This document shows, piece after piece, positions 28,626 through 39,352 of a stretch of DNA of 64,000 bases. A program made the position numbers and the translations under genes. Within the stretch, counting starts at the first letter, position 1; the number at the start of each line of letters is the position of its first letter. The stretch is from assembly GCA_030148725.1 (NCBI GenBank), contig JASBSU010000057.1, positions 39,303 to 103,302 of the forward strand. The letters are read 5' to 3'. The stretch comes from Hyphomicrobium sp. GTDB lineage: Bacteria; Pseudomonadota; Alphaproteobacteria; Rhizobiales; Hyphomicrobiaceae. A model generated the notes under the pieces. It was given only the letters and a program-made list of their open reading frames with translations. It was not told the DNA's origin and made no database searches.

Positions 28626-29501
28626 TCAGCCCTGCGGGATCACGTCGACGCCGACATGCACAGAGTGCTCGTTGCCGCCGAGGAGGATGCCGCCGATGGG
28701 GCTGACGTCGTCATAGTCGCGGGCGTAGGCGATGGTGATGTGCTCGTCCTTCGGCGTCAGGCCGTTGGTGGGATCGAAGTCGACCCAGCCGTATTCGGGC
28801 GACCACACCGAGATCCAGGCGTGCGAGGCGTCGGCGCCGGCAAGCCGCGGTGTTCCGACCGGCGGGCGCGTGAGGATGTAGCCGCTGACGTAGCGCGCCG
28901 AGAGGCGCAGCGAACGCAGGCAGGCGAGTGCCAGATGGGAGAAGTCCTGGCAGACGCCGCGGCGCTGCGCCAGAACTTGCGTCACGGGCGTCGAGATGTC
29001 GGTCGCAGTCGGATCGAATGTGAAGTCGTCGTAGATGCGCTCTACGAGGTCCCAGGCGCCTTGCAGCACCGGCCGGCCCGCGGGGAACGACTTGCGCGCG
29101 TAGGCCGCAATGTCGTGGGTGGTGCGCGTGTGCCGCGATGCGCAGGCGTAGCGTGCGACCTCGATGTCGGTGCCGGCGCGCGGGCTGGATATGCGATGCG
29201 CGACCTCGTCCCACGGCGTCGTCGCCGAGAAATCAATGGCGCCTGGAGCGGTGACACCAATCGTGCTCCGGGCATGCACGATGAGTTCTCTGTGCTCCTG
29301 CTCGATGTCGAACAGAACGACCCGGTTGCCGAAGTAGTCGATGCGCTCCGTTCGGATGGTCGGCGAGGGCTCGATGGAGAGGACGTGCCCGCGTATGCGC
29401 TGACGGTCCACCGGACGCGGCGACATGTGCACGATGTGCTGGCTCTGCACGACGGGTGTCGAATAGCGATACACCGTGCGGTGGCTGACGTCGTACATCA
29501 T
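28626..29501 (-). CDS. Transglutaminase-like protein (small, cysteine-protease type)
   Basis: The 291-residue protein has the bacterial transglutaminase-like fold: an N-terminal beta domain (YDVSHRTVYRYSTPVVQSQH) and the core with catalytic Cys in RRGVCQDFSHLALACLRSL, His in DASHAWISVWSPEYGWVDFD and a following Asp. Its start overlaps the stop of the ATP-grasp/alpha-E gene by four bases (ATGA). Together with the next two genes this is the conserved transglutaminase, circularly permuted ATP-grasp and alpha-E set, predicted in the literature to build or modify a peptide; the product is unknown. It is the last gene of the set. Confidence 0.92.
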   Translation of the reverse strand: MMYDVSHRTVYRYSTPVVQSQHIVHMSPRPVDRQRIRGHVLSIEPSPTIRTERIDYFGNRVVLFDIEQEHRELIVHARSTIGVTAPGAIDFSATTPWDEVAHRISSPRAGTDIEVARYACASRHTRTTHDIAAYARKSFPAGRPVLQGAWDLVERIYDDFTFDPTATDISTPVTQVLAQRRGVCQDFSHLALACLRSLRLSARYVSGYILTRPPVGTPRLAGADASHAWISVWSPEYGWVDFDPTNGLTPKDEHITIAYARDYDDVSPIGGILLGGNEHSVHVGVDVIPQG

Positions 29502-32059
29502 GGCTTGGGCTCCAGCCGCGTGTGCACGCGATGCGGCTGCTCTTCGAGAAGATTGAAGTAGTGGCGCTCGATGGCGGTGGTCAGTTGCGGCAGCAGGCGC
29601 AGCTGCTTTCTGAGAGCGCCCTGCAGGTCGGAGCGCGTTGCATCCTTGGCGAGCGCTTCGACGTCGAATTTGCGGATGGACGACAGCATCGAGAGGATGA
29701 GCCGTCGCTCGTCGCTCAGGCCACCGGAAGGGTTTGCCTGCGGAAGGGTGCCGAGATGCTGGGAGATGTTCGCGAGCTGATAGGCGAGACTGCGCGGGTT
29801 GGTCTCGTCGAGCAGCAGGAGATCAAGGACCAGCGCCAGCATCGGATCGAGACGATAGCGTGAGCGGTAGGTGATGAAGCTGTCGGCGACCTCGAGCAAA
29901 TAGAACAGGCGTCCGGCTTCGTCCTCGCGTGGCAGCGGTTCGCTGAACAGCCAGAGTATGGCTTCGCTCATGTTGCCGGCGCGCTCGATGCGGCGTCCCA
30001 TGTCGAGGAAAGACCAGCCCTTGTTGCGGGTCATGTTCTCATGGAACAGGCCGTTGAACGCGGCGAGCCAGCCGAGTCCGTCCTCGATCAGCTCCAGCAG
30101 CGCTTCGGGCGGTGAATCGACGAGGGCGCGGCGCCAGTCGGCGCCCGGGCGGAAGTGGCTCAGGACACGCCAGGCTTCGAGCGACAGGCGATCGCGCGTG
30201 AGATTGGCGACGCGGTAGAGCTTGTCGAGCGTGTCGTCGAGCGTGCGCCGACCGTCCTTCGACGCGACCAGATGGTGCGCCATGCTTTCGATGGGTGAGG
30301 CGCTTTCCATTTCGGACTGCGTCGGCGGCGCGTGCTCCTCGGTGGCCAGAGCCGCGAGGCAGGCGCGCGCGGCGCTCTCGACCTGAGCTGGCGCGTTGTC
30401 GCCGCGCAACGGCTGCAGCGCGCTGCGCAACACGCGCATGGTCCAATCGGCCCGTTCGGCATATCGGCCGAGCCAGAAGAGATCGTCAGCAACGCGGCTT
30501 TGAATGACGCGCTGAGAGCGCTGCACGCGCGCCGTTTCAATGGTCGGCTGCCAAAGGCTACGGTGCGGCGGCACCTCGCCGTCGGTGATGATCCAGACGT
30601 CGCGGGTGCGCGGCTCGGGCGCGCTGAGGGCGACGGCGAGGTTGGGGACGATGGCCATCGCGAGACCGCCCGGCATGACGCTGAGGCCATCGGACGTGCC
30701 GGCAACGAAGAGGCGGACCGCAAATGGCTGCGGCACCAATCCGCGCGGCGAGAACGCCGGCGTCGTTCCAAAGCCGATGCGCTCCTCGGCGACGAGCATC
30801 TCACCGTGCAGCTCGATCTCGTCGAGCAGCGTGCGGCGCTGGGATTCGGTCAGGCTGGAGCCGAGCTGACCGTACTGCGCGCCGCCGGGGCGGCCGGTGC
30901 CTTCCTGGGCCGGGCGGATGACCATGCGGTCGAGGTGGTCGATGACGTAACGCCGGTTGGCGGCGTCACCGAGCCAGCGGCGCGGTGTATCGGAGATCAG
31001 CAGATCCTCGCCGAACACCTTGCGGCAGATGGCGGGCAGATAAGGTGCGAGGCCGCGGTTCTGTGCGACGGCGGAGCCGAGCGCGTTGCGCACGAGTTGC
31101 GGGACCTTGCGGCACGCCTGCACAAGTCCCGGTGGTCCGCCGTAACGGCCTGCGTCCAGCTCCAGCGGATCGGACTGGCGACCGTCGATGCAGCGGACGA
31201 TGAGGTCGACGCGTTGCAGACCCTCGAGCGTCTTCAGGAAGATCTGGTCGCCGGCCATGCGCAGGTCGCTGCCTTCGACGAGCAGGTAGCCGAGATAGCG
31301 CGCGAGATAGGCGTGGCTGAAGTAGTCGTCGTGCAACGGCCCCGGCGTCAGCAGCGCGATGCGCGGATCGCGGCGTCCGGTGAGGACGGCGAGCCCTGCC
31401 TGCACGCTCTGGAAGAATGGTGCCAAGCGCAGGCTGTTGCAGGCTTCGAAGAGGTCGCCGGCCACCTGCGTATGAACGACGCGATTGGCGAGCGCGTACC
31501 CGACGCCGGCCGGTGTCTCGGTGTGATTGTCGATGATGCGCCAGCTGCCGTTCAGATCGCGCGCGAGATCGACGGCGTAAAACTGCAGGTGTCCCGTGGT
31601 GGGCTGAATGCCGTGGCAGGGCGGCAGGAAGGCGGGGTCGGAGAACAGGAGCGACGAGGGGATGAGGCCGTCGCGCAGCAGCCTTTGCTCGCCGTAGAGG
31701 TCAGCGAGGATGGCGTTCATCAGCCGCGTGCGCTGAAGGATCGCCTTTTCGAGCCGGTGCCATTCTTCGCGCGCGATGATGAGCGGGACGAGGTCGACCT
31801 CCCAGCGTTTTCCTGGCGCGGCCGGGTCAGCGAAGATGTCGTGCGCGATGCCCATCTCGCGCACGCGGCGATTGAGCAGATCGGCGCGGTTTGCCTGCTC
31901 GGCAGCCGGCAGTTTTGCGAGAGCGTCGAGAAACGGCTGCCAGTGCGGGCGCACGTTGCCCGCCGCGTCGAGCAGCTCGTCGTGCGCGCCGCGGGTTTCG
32001 GCATAATTCGCGATGAGCCCGCGGTCGAGCTGATGTGAAAGCCGGGCTTCGAAGTTCAT
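29498..32059 (-). CDS. Circularly permuted ATP-grasp protein fused to an alpha-E domain
   Basis: The 853-residue protein joins a circularly permuted ATP-grasp domain (residues about 50-500; VDLVPLIIAREEWHRLEKAI, HTETPAGVGYALANRVVHTQ, RYLGYLLVEGSDLRM, MVIRPAQEGTGRPGG) to a C-terminal alpha-E helical domain beginning near residue 520 (SRVADDLFWLGRYAERADWT). In many genomes these are separate neighbours; here they are one chain. ATP-grasp enzymes make amide bonds, so a peptide-ligase role is inferred. The start at ATG 32059 gives MNFEARLSHQL; an upstream in-frame extension to 32149 has no support. It lies between two transglutaminase genes on the same strand, 148 bases after the larger one. Confidence 0.92.
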   Translation of the reverse strand: MNFEARLSHQLDRGLIANYAETRGAHDELLDAAGNVRPHWQPFLDALAKLPAAEQANRADLLNRRVREMGIAHDIFADPAAPGKRWEVDLVPLIIAREEWHRLEKAILQRTRLMNAILADLYGEQRLLRDGLIPSSLLFSDPAFLPPCHGIQPTTGHLQFYAVDLARDLNGSWRIIDNHTETPAGVGYALANRVVHTQVAGDLFEACNSLRLAPFFQSVQAGLAVLTGRRDPRIALLTPGPLHDDYFSHAYLARYLGYLLVEGSDLRMAGDQIFLKTLEGLQRVDLIVRCIDGRQSDPLELDAGRYGGPPGLVQACRKVPQLVRNALGSAVAQNRGLAPYLPAICRKVFGEDLLISDTPRRWLGDAANRRYVIDHLDRMVIRPAQEGTGRPGGAQYGQLGSSLTESQRRTLLDEIELHGEMLVAEERIGFGTTPAFSPRGLVPQPFAVRLFVAGTSDGLSVMPGGLAMAIVPNLAVALSAPEPRTRDVWIITDGEVPPHRSLWQPTIETARVQRSQRVIQSRVADDLFWLGRYAERADWTMRVLRSALQPLRGDNAPAQVESAARACLAALATEEHAPPTQSEMESASPIESMAHHLVASKDGRRTLDDTLDKLYRVANLTRDRLSLEAWRVLSHFRPGADWRRALVDSPPEALLELIEDGLGWLAAFNGLFHENMTRNKGWSFLDMGRRIERAGNMSEAILWLFSEPLPREDEAGRLFYLLEVADSFITYRSRYRLDPMLALVLDLLLLDETNPRSLAYQLANISQHLGTLPQANPSGGLSDERRLILSMLSSIRKFDVEALAKDATRSDLQGALRKQLRLLPQLTTAIERHYFNLLEEQPHRVHTRLEPKP

Positions 32060-32207
32060 GGAGCGATGCCCCGAAAGATGCGCATTGCGGGCCGGCCTGG
32101 CTCTGGGTTGGGCGGCAGGATAGTGCTTCGCGGTGCCACGTACCAGCATTGCGGGCCTTTTCAGCCGGCGCTTGCACTGGTTCGTGACAATTGGGTCGCT
32201 GAGCCGG

Positions 32208-35200
32208 TCAGGTCCGTAGGTCGAGCGTTGTCGGATAGTCGGGGTTGACCTCGGCGCTGGAGATCGTGAACCGGCCGGGGCTGTGGCCGAGGCGCTCGAA
32301 ACGGGCGAGGCGCCGACCTTCGGCCTCGTAGGCGTTTATCGGCGCCAACTCGAAATTGCGACCGCCTGGGTGCGTCGCGTGATAGCGGCAACCGCCGACC
32401 GAGCGTCCGGACCAGGTGTCGATGATGTCGAACACGAGCGGCACGTGCGGTGCAATCGTCGGATGCAGGCACGATGAGGGCAACCAGGAGCGGAAGCGGA
32501 CGCCCGCGACTTTCTCGCCGTACGTGCCGGTCGCCGTCAGAGGCAGGCTGCGGTGATTGCACGTGACGGCGAAGCGGCCGTTGGCGCCGTCCTTGACCAT
32601 CACCTGGATGCGGTCGAGCGAGTTGTCGACAAAGCGGGCGGTGCCGCCCGATGTGCTTTCCTCGCCCAGCACGTGCCAGGGCTCGAGAGCCTGACGCAGC
32701 TCGACGTCGACACCAAATGCGGCGAGCTCGCCGATGAGGGGGAAGCGGAACTCGAAGTGCGGCTTGAACCAGTCGAGCTCGATCGGAACGCCGGCAGCTT
32801 TGAGGTCGGCGATGACCTCGGCAAAGTCGGCCCACACGAAGTGGGGCAGCATGAAGCGATCCTGAAGCGCGGTTCCCCAACGCACCACCTTGCCGCGGTA
32901 GGGCTTGTCCCAGAACATCGCGATGAAGGCGCGCATCAGCAGCTGCTGCACGAGGCTCATGCGCGCGTGCGGCGGCATCTCGAAGGAGCGGAACTCGACC
33001 AGACCCAGGCGTCCCGTCGGGCCGTCCGGAGAATAGAGCTTGTCGATGCAGATCTCGGCGCGATGCGTGTTGCCAGTCACGTCGACCAGAAGGTGGCGGA
33101 AGATGCGGTCAACGAGCCAAGGCGGGATGCTTCCGTGCGCGGGGTCCGGCACCTGCTTCAGCGCGATCTCCAGTTCGTAGAGCGTCTCATGGCGGGCTTC
33201 GTCGAGACGTGGAGCCTGGCTCGTTGCGCCGATGAACAATCCTGAAAAGAGGTACGACAGCGAGGGATGGTTCTGCCAATAGGAGACGATGGAGGCGAGC
33301 AGGTCGGGGCGGCGCAGGAAGGGGCTGTCGGCCGGCGTGATGCCGCCCATGACGATGTGATTTCCGCCGCCAGTGCCTGTATGGCGGCCGTCGAGCTGGT
33401 ACTTGTCGGTGCCGAGGCGCGTCTTGTGTGCCTCCTCGTAGACGGCGGTCGTGATCTCGACGAGTTCCTTCCAGTTCGTCGCGGGATGGATGTTGACCTC
33501 GATGACGCCGGGGTCGGGCGTCACCTTGATGACGTTGATGCGCGGGTCGTGCGGTGGCGAGTAACCCTCGATATGCACCGGGAGGCTGGTTGCGGCGGCG
33601 GCTTCCTCGATCGCTGCGACCATGGCGGCGAAGTCGAGCGCGTCTGACATCGGAGGCAGGAAGATGCACAGATGCCCGTCGCGCGGCTCGATGGCGAGCG
33701 CGGTGCGCACGGATCCGTAAATCTCGCTGGGGCCCTGCGGCGGTGGCACGGGTGCGGGGCGCAGCGTTACGGCGCGGCGTTGCTGAATGAGGATCTCGCG
33801 CTCGGGCAACGGCGGCATGTCGCCGAACGGATCGCGCTGCAGGACGTGCGGGTAGTTGTAGGCCGGCAGTGCCGGCAATGAGTTCATCGGCAGGCGGAAG
33901 CCGGACGGGGAATCTCCCGGCACGAGATAGAGCTTGTTGCGGCGCAGGCCCCAACGCTCAGTGACCCAGCGACGGCCGAGATCGGGTGAGTGCCAGACCT
34001 GGACCGGGAGGACGTAACTGACGGGCTTGTCGAGGCCGTGCTCGAACACGCGCACGATGCGCGCGCGCTCGGCCGGATCCTGCAACTTGTTTTCCTCAGG
34101 CGTGACGTCAATCGGAAGTTTCTGCTCGATCAGCGCGTAGTAGCCGGGGTCTTCGAAGGCGGGGATGCCGCTGTCGGCCGGGAGACCGAGCTGCGTGCAC
34201 AGCGCCGACATCAGCTTGCCCGCGTCGTCGACGGTCGGATTGAGCGGCTTCGTCTCGCGGTCGATGAGCGTGTCGTCCGCCCAGAGCGGTTGCTGGTCGC
34301 GGCGCCAGTAGAGCGCGAACGCCCAGCGGGGAAGCTGCTCGCCGGGGTACCATTTCCCCTGGCCGTAGTGGAGCAGACCGCCCGGCGCAAAGCGATCGCG
34401 CAGCCGGCGCACCAGATCCTCCGCATAGGCGCGTTTCGTCGGGCCGACGGCATCCGTCTTCCACTCATCGCCATCCATGTCGTCGATGGAGACGAACGTC
34501 GGCTCGCCGCCCATGCTGAGACGCACGTCGGCGCTGTCGAGACGGTGATCGAGTTGCTCGCCGATGGAGACAATGCGCTGCCAGGTCTCCTCGGCATATG
34601 GGAGCGTGACGCGCGGCGTTTCGAGGATCCGCTCGACCTTCATGTCGAAGTCGAAGTCGACCTCGGCCGGCTCGTGAGCGCCGCTGATCGGTGCGGCGCT
34701 CGACGGTTGAGGCGTTGCGGCGAGGGGAATGTGCCCTTCGCCCGCCAGTAGGCCGGAGGTCGGGTCGAGGCCGATCCAGCCCGCGCCGGGGACATAGACC
34801 TCGGCCCAGGCGTGCAGGTCGGTGAAGTCGGTTTCGGCACCGGCCGGGCCGCCGTCGACCGGCTTCACGTCCGGGCGCAGCTGGATGAGGTAGCCGGAGA
34901 CGAAGCGCGCAGCAAAGCCGATGTGACGGAGCAGCTGCACGAGCAGCCAGCCGGAATCGCGGCAGGAGCCGGATGCCTTCCCGAGCGTTTCCTCCGGAGT
35001 CTGGATTCCGGGTTCCAGACGCACGCAGTATTCGACCTCAGCGTGGAGCCGCTGGTTGACCCCGATCAGGAAGTCGACGGTGCCTTCCTTCTTGGTCGGC
35101 AGAGAGGCCAGGAACTTGCGCAGCAGCGGACCCGCGGGCGCTGGCTCGAGGTACGGCGTCAGTTCCTTCTTGAGATCGGGATCGTAGGAGAACGGCCACT

Positions 35201-35501
35201 CGCGCGCGCTCTCCTCGACGAAGAAATCGAACGGATTGATGACCGCCATGTCGGCCACGAGATCGACCGTGACGATGAAGCAGTCGGTCTTCTCGGGGAT
35301 GACGAGGCGCGCGCAGTAGTTGGCGAAGGGGTCCTGCTGCCAGTTGAGGAAGTGCAGCTTGGGCTCGATGTTGAGCGAATAGCTGATGATCGGGGTGCGG
35401 CAGTGGGGCGCCGGGCGCAGGCGGACCACTTGGGGGCCCATGCCGATGAAACGGTCGTAGTGGTAAGCCGTCCGGTGAGTCAGTGCGACATGGATTGGCA
35501 T
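32208..35501 (-). CDS. Large transglutaminase-like protein with C-terminal DUF2126-type region
   Basis: The 1097-residue protein has an N-terminal transglutaminase-like domain (residues about 1-290; [20 protein letters not shown] with catalytic Cys, [20 protein letters not shown] with His and Asp) followed by a very long region ([75 protein letters not shown]) that matches the DUF2126 type found only with this system. The ATG at 35501 gives [18 protein letters not shown], the usual start. It is first in the three-gene set and is divergent from the metallopeptidase gene, so the promoter should lie in 35502-35692. Confidence 0.93.
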   Translation of the reverse strand: MPIHVALTHRTAYHYDRFIGMGPQVVRLRPAPHCRTPIISYSLNIEPKLHFLNWQQDPFANYCARLVIPEKTDCFIVTVDLVADMAVINPFDFFVEESAREWPFSYDPDLKKELTPYLEPAPAGPLLRKFLASLPTKKEGTVDFLIGVNQRLHAEVEYCVRLEPGIQTPEETLGKASGSCRDSGWLLVQLLRHIGFAARFVSGYLIQLRPDVKPVDGGPAGAETDFTDLHAWAEVYVPGAGWIGLDPTSGLLAGEGHIPLAATPQPSSAAPISGAHEPAEVDFDFDMKVERILETPRVTLPYAEETWQRIVSIGEQLDHRLDSADVRLSMGGEPTFVSIDDMDGDEWKTDAVGPTKRAYAEDLVRRLRDRFAPGGLLHYGQGKWYPGEQLPRWAFALYWRRDQQPLWADDTLIDRETKPLNPTVDDAGKLMSALCTQLGLPADSGIPAFEDPGYYALIEQKLPIDVTPEENKLQDPAERARIVRVFEHGLDKPVSYVLPVQVWHSPDLGRRWVTERWGLRRNKLYLVPGDSPSGFRLPMNSLPALPAYNYPHVLQRDPFGDMPPLPEREILIQQRRAVTLRPAPVPPPQGPSEIYGSVRTALAIEPRDGHLCIFLPPMSDALDFAAMVAAIEEAAAATSLPVHIEGYSPPHDPRINVIKVTPDPGVIEVNIHPATNWKELVEITTAVYEEAHKTRLGTDKYQLDGRHTGTGGGNHIVMGGITPADSPFLRRPDLLASIVSYWQNHPSLSYLFSGLFIGATSQAPRLDEARHETLYELEIALKQVPDPAHGSIPPWLVDRIFRHLLVDVTGNTHRAEICIDKLYSPDGPTGRLGLVEFRSFEMPPHARMSLVQQLLMRAFIAMFWDKPYRGKVVRWGTALQDRFMLPHFVWADFAEVIADLKAAGVPIELDWFKPHFEFRFPLIGELAAFGVDVELRQALEPWHVLGEESTSGGTARFVDNSLDRIQVMVKDGANGRFAVTCNHRSLPLTATGTYGEKVAGVRFRSWLPSSCLHPTIAPHVPLVFDIIDTWSGRSVGGCRYHATHPGGRNFELAPINAYEAEGRRLARFERLGHSPGRFTISSAEVNPDYPTTLDLRT

Positions 35502-35692
35502 TAGGACCCGTTCAGATGGATAGCCTTGTGCAGTGCAGCGCAACGACCATAGAACATCTTTGGCTGCGCACGAAGATCAGGCATTGCCCGTGGGTTAGGC
35601 GCAGTGCAACAACTTTGGGCAGGCAATATGGGTGATCAGGCCGGCAATGCGCGGTAATGGGGCGCTGGGGAGCCGGCTCAGACGAGGACAGG

Positions 35693-36725
35693 GTGCAAAC
35701 ATTCAACTGCGGGGCGTGCGGAAACACCGTCTATTTCGAGAATATCAAGTGTCTCAGATGCGGGAACGCGCTGGGTTTTCGGCCTGAAAAGCTCGAGATC
35801 CGCACGCTCGCTGGCGGCAGCGGCGGCCTTTATCGTGAATACAAGAAAGGTTCGACGGCACGCCTCGCCTATTGCGCCAACAGCGCAGAGGGCGTCTGCA
35901 ACTGGTTGGTCGAGGCCGACTCATCGTCGCCGTTCTGCGTCGCCTGTGCGCTCAACCGGACCATTCCCAATCTTGCCGAGCCGGCGAACGTGCTGGCGTG
36001 GGGTGAATTCGAACGCGCCAAGAAGCGGCTCATCTATTCGTTGTTGCGCCTCGGCCTGCCGCTCGATGGAGCGGCCGTCGGCAAGGCGCCTTTGAACTTC
36101 GATTTCGTGAGCGATGCGCTGACGGGGCATCTCGACGGTGTGATCACCATCGCCGTAGGCGAGGCGGACTCCGTCGAACGCGAGCGGCAGCGCAAGGCGA
36201 TGGCCGAAACGTATCGCTCGCTGCTGGGACATCTGCGGCACGAAAGCGGCCATTACTACTGGATGCTTTTGATCGACGGCACATCAAGCATGGAGCGCTT
36301 TCGCGAACTGTTCGGTGACGAGCGCGAATCCTACGGTGTCGCGCTCGAACGTCATCATGCGCAAGGGCCACCTACCGATTGGGAACAGCGGCATGTTTCG
36401 GCCTACGCCAGCTCACATCCTTGGGAGGATTGGGCTGAGACCTGGGCGCATTATCTGCACATGATCGATGCGCTCGATACGGCTGCCGTGCATCGCAGTG
36501 AGCCGCGGCCCGGGCGGTTCGCTTCGCCGTGGCCATTGAAGAGCCTCGACGTCTATCGCGTGGAGAGCTTCGATTCTCTCATCAACCGGTGGATACCTCT
36601 GACCCTCGCACTCAACGATATCAACCGCAGCATGGGTCATGATGACTTCTATCCGTTCGTCATTCCGGAGCTGGCGGTCACGAAGCTGGTTCGTGCATCG
36701 CGTCATTCGCCGGGCGATGCGCTGA
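35693..36725 (+). pseudogene. Putative zinc metallopeptidase (Peptidase_Mx-like) with a C-terminal frameshift
   Basis: An N-terminal double zinc ribbon (NCGACGNTVYFENIKCLRCG) and the HESGHYYW motif (His183, Glu184, His187) place it in the putative zinc-binding peptidase family. The GTG at 35693 gives the usual short start. The family's closing KLxFVHRVI motif is split between frames: KLV is read in the main frame, but FVHRVIRRAMR and a TGA at 36723-36725 are in the +1 frame, reached by removing one G at about 36686-36689. Without that the frame runs on for 1.1 kb against the convergent porin gene. Either a true one-base insertion or a sequencing error; the active site is unaffected, so the protein may still work with a wrong tail. 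Confidence 0.8.
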
Positions 36726-36751
36726 CGGCGGCCTCTGGGCGCTGGTGCCCG

Positions 36752-38149
36752 CTAAAACTTTATGACGGCGCCGCTCATCAGAAGCTGCAGGTCGTCGATG
36801 GGCGCATCGGCGAGAGCGCCCGTCGCCTCAGAGCCCTGAAACTGCCGCAGCGTGAGGTCGCCGCTGACGTGCTTGTAGGTGAGGTACAGGATCATGTCGG
36901 CACTATCGATGCCCTGTGCGATCCCGCCGCCCAGGACTTCGACATTGGAGTTCCAAACTGCCCAAGTGCCGAGCCCGGTCGGATTGAGGGGGTCGCCTTC
37001 GCCGACGGCGAGCACGGTCGGCGCGCCGCCGCTGAAGGTGTAGTAGTCGGCGTAGATTGTCGTCTTGCCGAGATGGTTGAACTGGCGCTCGATCCCGAAC
37101 TGCCCGGAGTAGAACACCTCGTTCTGGTCGACGTCGGTGTTTTTGAAACGTGTCGTGTCGTCGACGAGGCCGTCGCTGGTCACGTTGGCGCCGAAGTTGG
37201 CGAACAAGCCGGTTTCGAGATGCTTGGCGCTGACCGAGCCTCGCAGCTGTCGGCATTGGGTGGTGTCCTCGCCCGCGGTGAAGAATGCAGCAGGGCAGAC
37301 GCTGCGCGTGCGGGAGCCGGGTTGAAGCTGCAGGAAACCGATGCCGGCGCCGATATCGAAGCCGAAGATCTCCTTCCGATAGCGGAGCGCGACGTCCCAG
37401 AAGTCTGTGACGACCCAGTCCGCGGCGAACGTAAAGCCGTTCCAGGTGGGCGATACGTACTTCACGAGCGAGAAGCCGCGCTGGCTTTCACCCGGTTGGT
37501 CGCCACCGGCGCCGATGATGCGTCGCCAGTTGAGGAGACTGCGCGTCAACCGGCCGTTTTCAGCAGAGCGCAGGAACATGCCGAAGCCTGCGTTCTCCGG
37601 CGCGGCGTAGGCGTCGAACAATGCCGTCTGCGTGACGTTGGAGTTGGCGATGCGGTCCGTCGCTGCAAAGGTGGTGCCGATGAACCCCGTGCCGAAATTC
37701 TTGTTGCGGAGAAACCAGACGGAGCTGCGCAGATCGAAGCCGGTTGGTGGGCGCCCCGTGAAGCCGCCGTCGGCGACCTGGTTCACGAGCTTGGAGTTGG
37801 CCGTCCTGATGCCGACATCGAGGGCATATCCGGCCTCCCATGTGGCGTTGATCGCGGCCGTTCCCACGAAGCTGAAGCGTGAGCGCTGATTGTCATTTGT
37901 GACGACGTAGGAGTTGCGCTCGGCGCCGTCGTCCCACGACATCACGGCGTTGTTGACGAGGCCGGTGACCATCACCTTGAGACGACGGTTGCCTTTGCGC
38001 GCGGTCGTCTCTTCAAGCTCGGCAATGCGCTTCTCGAGATCCGCGCAACACGGAGCATCCAGCACCTGGGCATCGGAAGGCGCACCGGCGAAAAGAACGA
38101 TCGCCAGCATCAGCAGCGCGCATGGTATCGTTCGCCCCGCTTCGGGCAC
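36752..38149 (-). CDS. Outer-membrane porin-like protein with N-terminal coiled coil (paralogue A)
   Basis: The protein of about 465 residues has a signal peptide (IPCALLMLAIVLFAGAPSDAQ), a conserved coiled-coil segment CCADLEKRIAELEETTARKG followed by NRRLKVMVTG, and then a beta-barrel of alternating strands ending in a terminal Phe (SGAVIKF), the outer-membrane insertion signal. It should be a trimeric porin. The start is taken at GTG 38149, which puts the signal peptide at the N-terminus; a longer frame to 38476 has no support. Its closest relative in the window is the porin at 55618-56886, which has the same coiled-coil motif. The 3' end converges on the frameshifted metallopeptidase. Confidence 0.85.
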   Translation of the reverse strand: MPEAGRTIPCALLMLAIVLFAGAPSDAQVLDAPCCADLEKRIAELEETTARKGNRRLKVMVTGLVNNAVMSWDDGAERNSYVVTNDNQRSRFSFVGTAAINATWEAGYALDVGIRTANSKLVNQVADGGFTGRPPTGFDLRSSVWFLRNKNFGTGFIGTTFAATDRIANSNVTQTALFDAYAAPENAGFGMFLRSAENGRLTRSLLNWRRIIGAGGDQPGESQRGFSLVKYVSPTWNGFTFAADWVVTDFWDVALRYRKEIFGFDIGAGIGFLQLQPGSRTRSVCPAAFFTAGEDTTQCRQLRGSVSAKHLETGLFANFGANVTSDGLVDDTTRFKNTDVDQNEVFYSGQFGIERQFNHLGKTTIYADYYTFSGGAPTVLAVGEGDPLNPTGLGTWAVWNSNVEVLGGGIAQGIDSADMILYLTYKHVSGDLTLRQFQGSEATGALADAPIDDLQLLMSGAVIKF

Positions 38150-38372
38150 GCGGCGTTGCCTTTCGTAGCCGGATCGACGCGGTTCAACACCTTGCGGCCA
38201 TAGCAGATTCGCGTGGGATCGGAGTGTGTTCGTGGTTCGGCAAGGGGAGAATTGGAGAGTTTTCAACCCCAGCTTGCCAAACGTCCGCCAGCTGATCGCT
38301 TTTACCGTTTTTTGGGGTTGTGCCGCATAGATTTCGGTCAACAACAGCCGGTTGAGAAGGTCCGACGGGGCG

Positions 38373-39188
38373 ATGCGGAATTCACTGCTCCAGGCCATCG
38401 CCCGCAATCCCTGGGCTAGCGCACAAGATGGCTTCCTAGCGGTGTCCGTCTTGGCGGTCGGCCTGTTGCTGGCCATCGAATTCGATCTGCTGCAGTACGG
38501 CTATGAAATGACGGGCCATGAGCGGCACATCACCTTGATGGAAGCCATCGCCCTGACGGCATTGCTCGCCATCTGCATTTCGGCGTTCGTCGCGCGGCGT
38601 CTGAGCGAGGAGCATCGCGAATTTTCGATGCGCGACGAACGTGATGATGTGATGCGCGAGTTGCGCGATCAGGCGACGCGCGATGAGTTGACGGGGCTGG
38701 CAAACCGCCGGGCGATGCTCGCGGCGCTCAAGGAGTTGTGTGCTGCCGAAACCGCCGGCCATCATGCCTTCTTTCTGATGGACCTCAACGGCTTCAAACG
38801 TGTCAACGATGGATATGGACATGCGGCCGGTGACAGCGTTCTGACGGTCATCGCGGAGCGCTTGCGGCGCGTGGCGCGGCCGAGCGATCTCCTCGCGCGT
38901 TTCGGCGGGGACGAGTTCGCGGTGCTTGCTTATGACGTCGATCAGGCCGGTGCCGAGGCCGTGGGGCAGCGCTTCATTGCAGCGCTGGATAGCGAGATCC
39001 AGGTCGAGGGTGTGGCGCACCGGATCGGCGTATCGATCGGCGGCGTTCTGGTGCCTGACGACTGTGGCAGCGTGCAGCAGATTCTCGCCAAGGCGGATGT
39101 CGCGATGTATCGCGCGAAAGCGACGAAGCGTTCGGCGCTGGTCTTCTATTGCTCGCTCGACGAGCAGAGCAATGCGTTCAGCGCATAG
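38373..39188 (+). CDS. Membrane diguanylate cyclase (GGDEF)
   Basis: The 271-residue protein has two transmembrane helices ([20 protein letters not shown] and [20 protein letters not shown]) and a cytoplasmic GGDEF domain: [36 protein letters not shown], and the active site FGGDEFAVL (residues 178-182). An RxxD inhibition site, RPSD at 169-172, sits exactly five residues before GGDEF, so product feedback by c-di-GMP is expected. No EAL domain is present. The ATG at 38373 is preferred over a TTG at 38352. A PilZ-like protein, a possible c-di-GMP receptor, lies 14 kb away. It faces the porin across a 223-base divergent gap. Confidence 0.93.
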   Translation: MRNSLLQAIARNPWASAQDGFLAVSVLAVGLLLAIEFDLLQYGYEMTGHERHITLMEAIALTALLAICISAFVARRLSEEHREFSMRDERDDVMRELRDQATRDELTGLANRRAMLAALKELCAAETAGHHAFFLMDLNGFKRVNDGYGHAAGDSVLTVIAERLRRVARPSDLLARFGGDEFAVLAYDVDQAGAEAVGQRFIAALDSEIQVEGVAHRIGVSIGGVLVPDDCGSVQQILAKADVAMYRAKATKRSALVFYCSLDEQSNAFSA

Positions 39189-39277
39189 CGTGCTGCCGTC
39201 GAGCAGCCGCACTCCGGATCAACTCGTCACCTTCCGCGCCGCCCATTGACTCCTGCGTCCAGCATCGACATATTTGC

Positions 39278-39298
39278 AGTTGCAAATCATTTGCAACT
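39278..39298. promoter_or_regulatory. Perfect 21-bp palindrome, Fur/Mur-like operator upstream of mntH
   Basis: GTTGCAAAT and ATTTGCAAC face each other around one central C, flanked by an A/T pair, making a perfect inverted repeat 55 bases before the mntH start. TTGCAAAT/ATTTGCAA half-sites are the form known for Fur and Mur boxes of alphaproteobacteria, so manganese- or iron-dependent repression of mntH is likely. Confidence 0.75.
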
Positions 39299-39352
39299 AA
39301 GGCGGGGCGCCGGCCGGTTTTTGCGGGCCGGCATGGCGATGCAGGATGTAAC

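Noticed and set aside
30332..32038. Long plus-strand frame of 568 codons opposite the ATP-grasp gene
   Set aside because: Shadow of the real minus-strand gene; composition follows the third-codon-position bias of the opposite strand and no family motif is seen. The same holds for long frames opposite atpG, yidC and the RND permease.
36725..37882. Continuation of the metallopeptidase reading frame for over 1.1 kb
   Set aside because: It is the antisense of the porin gene at 36752-38149 and is open only because of the frameshift and high GC.
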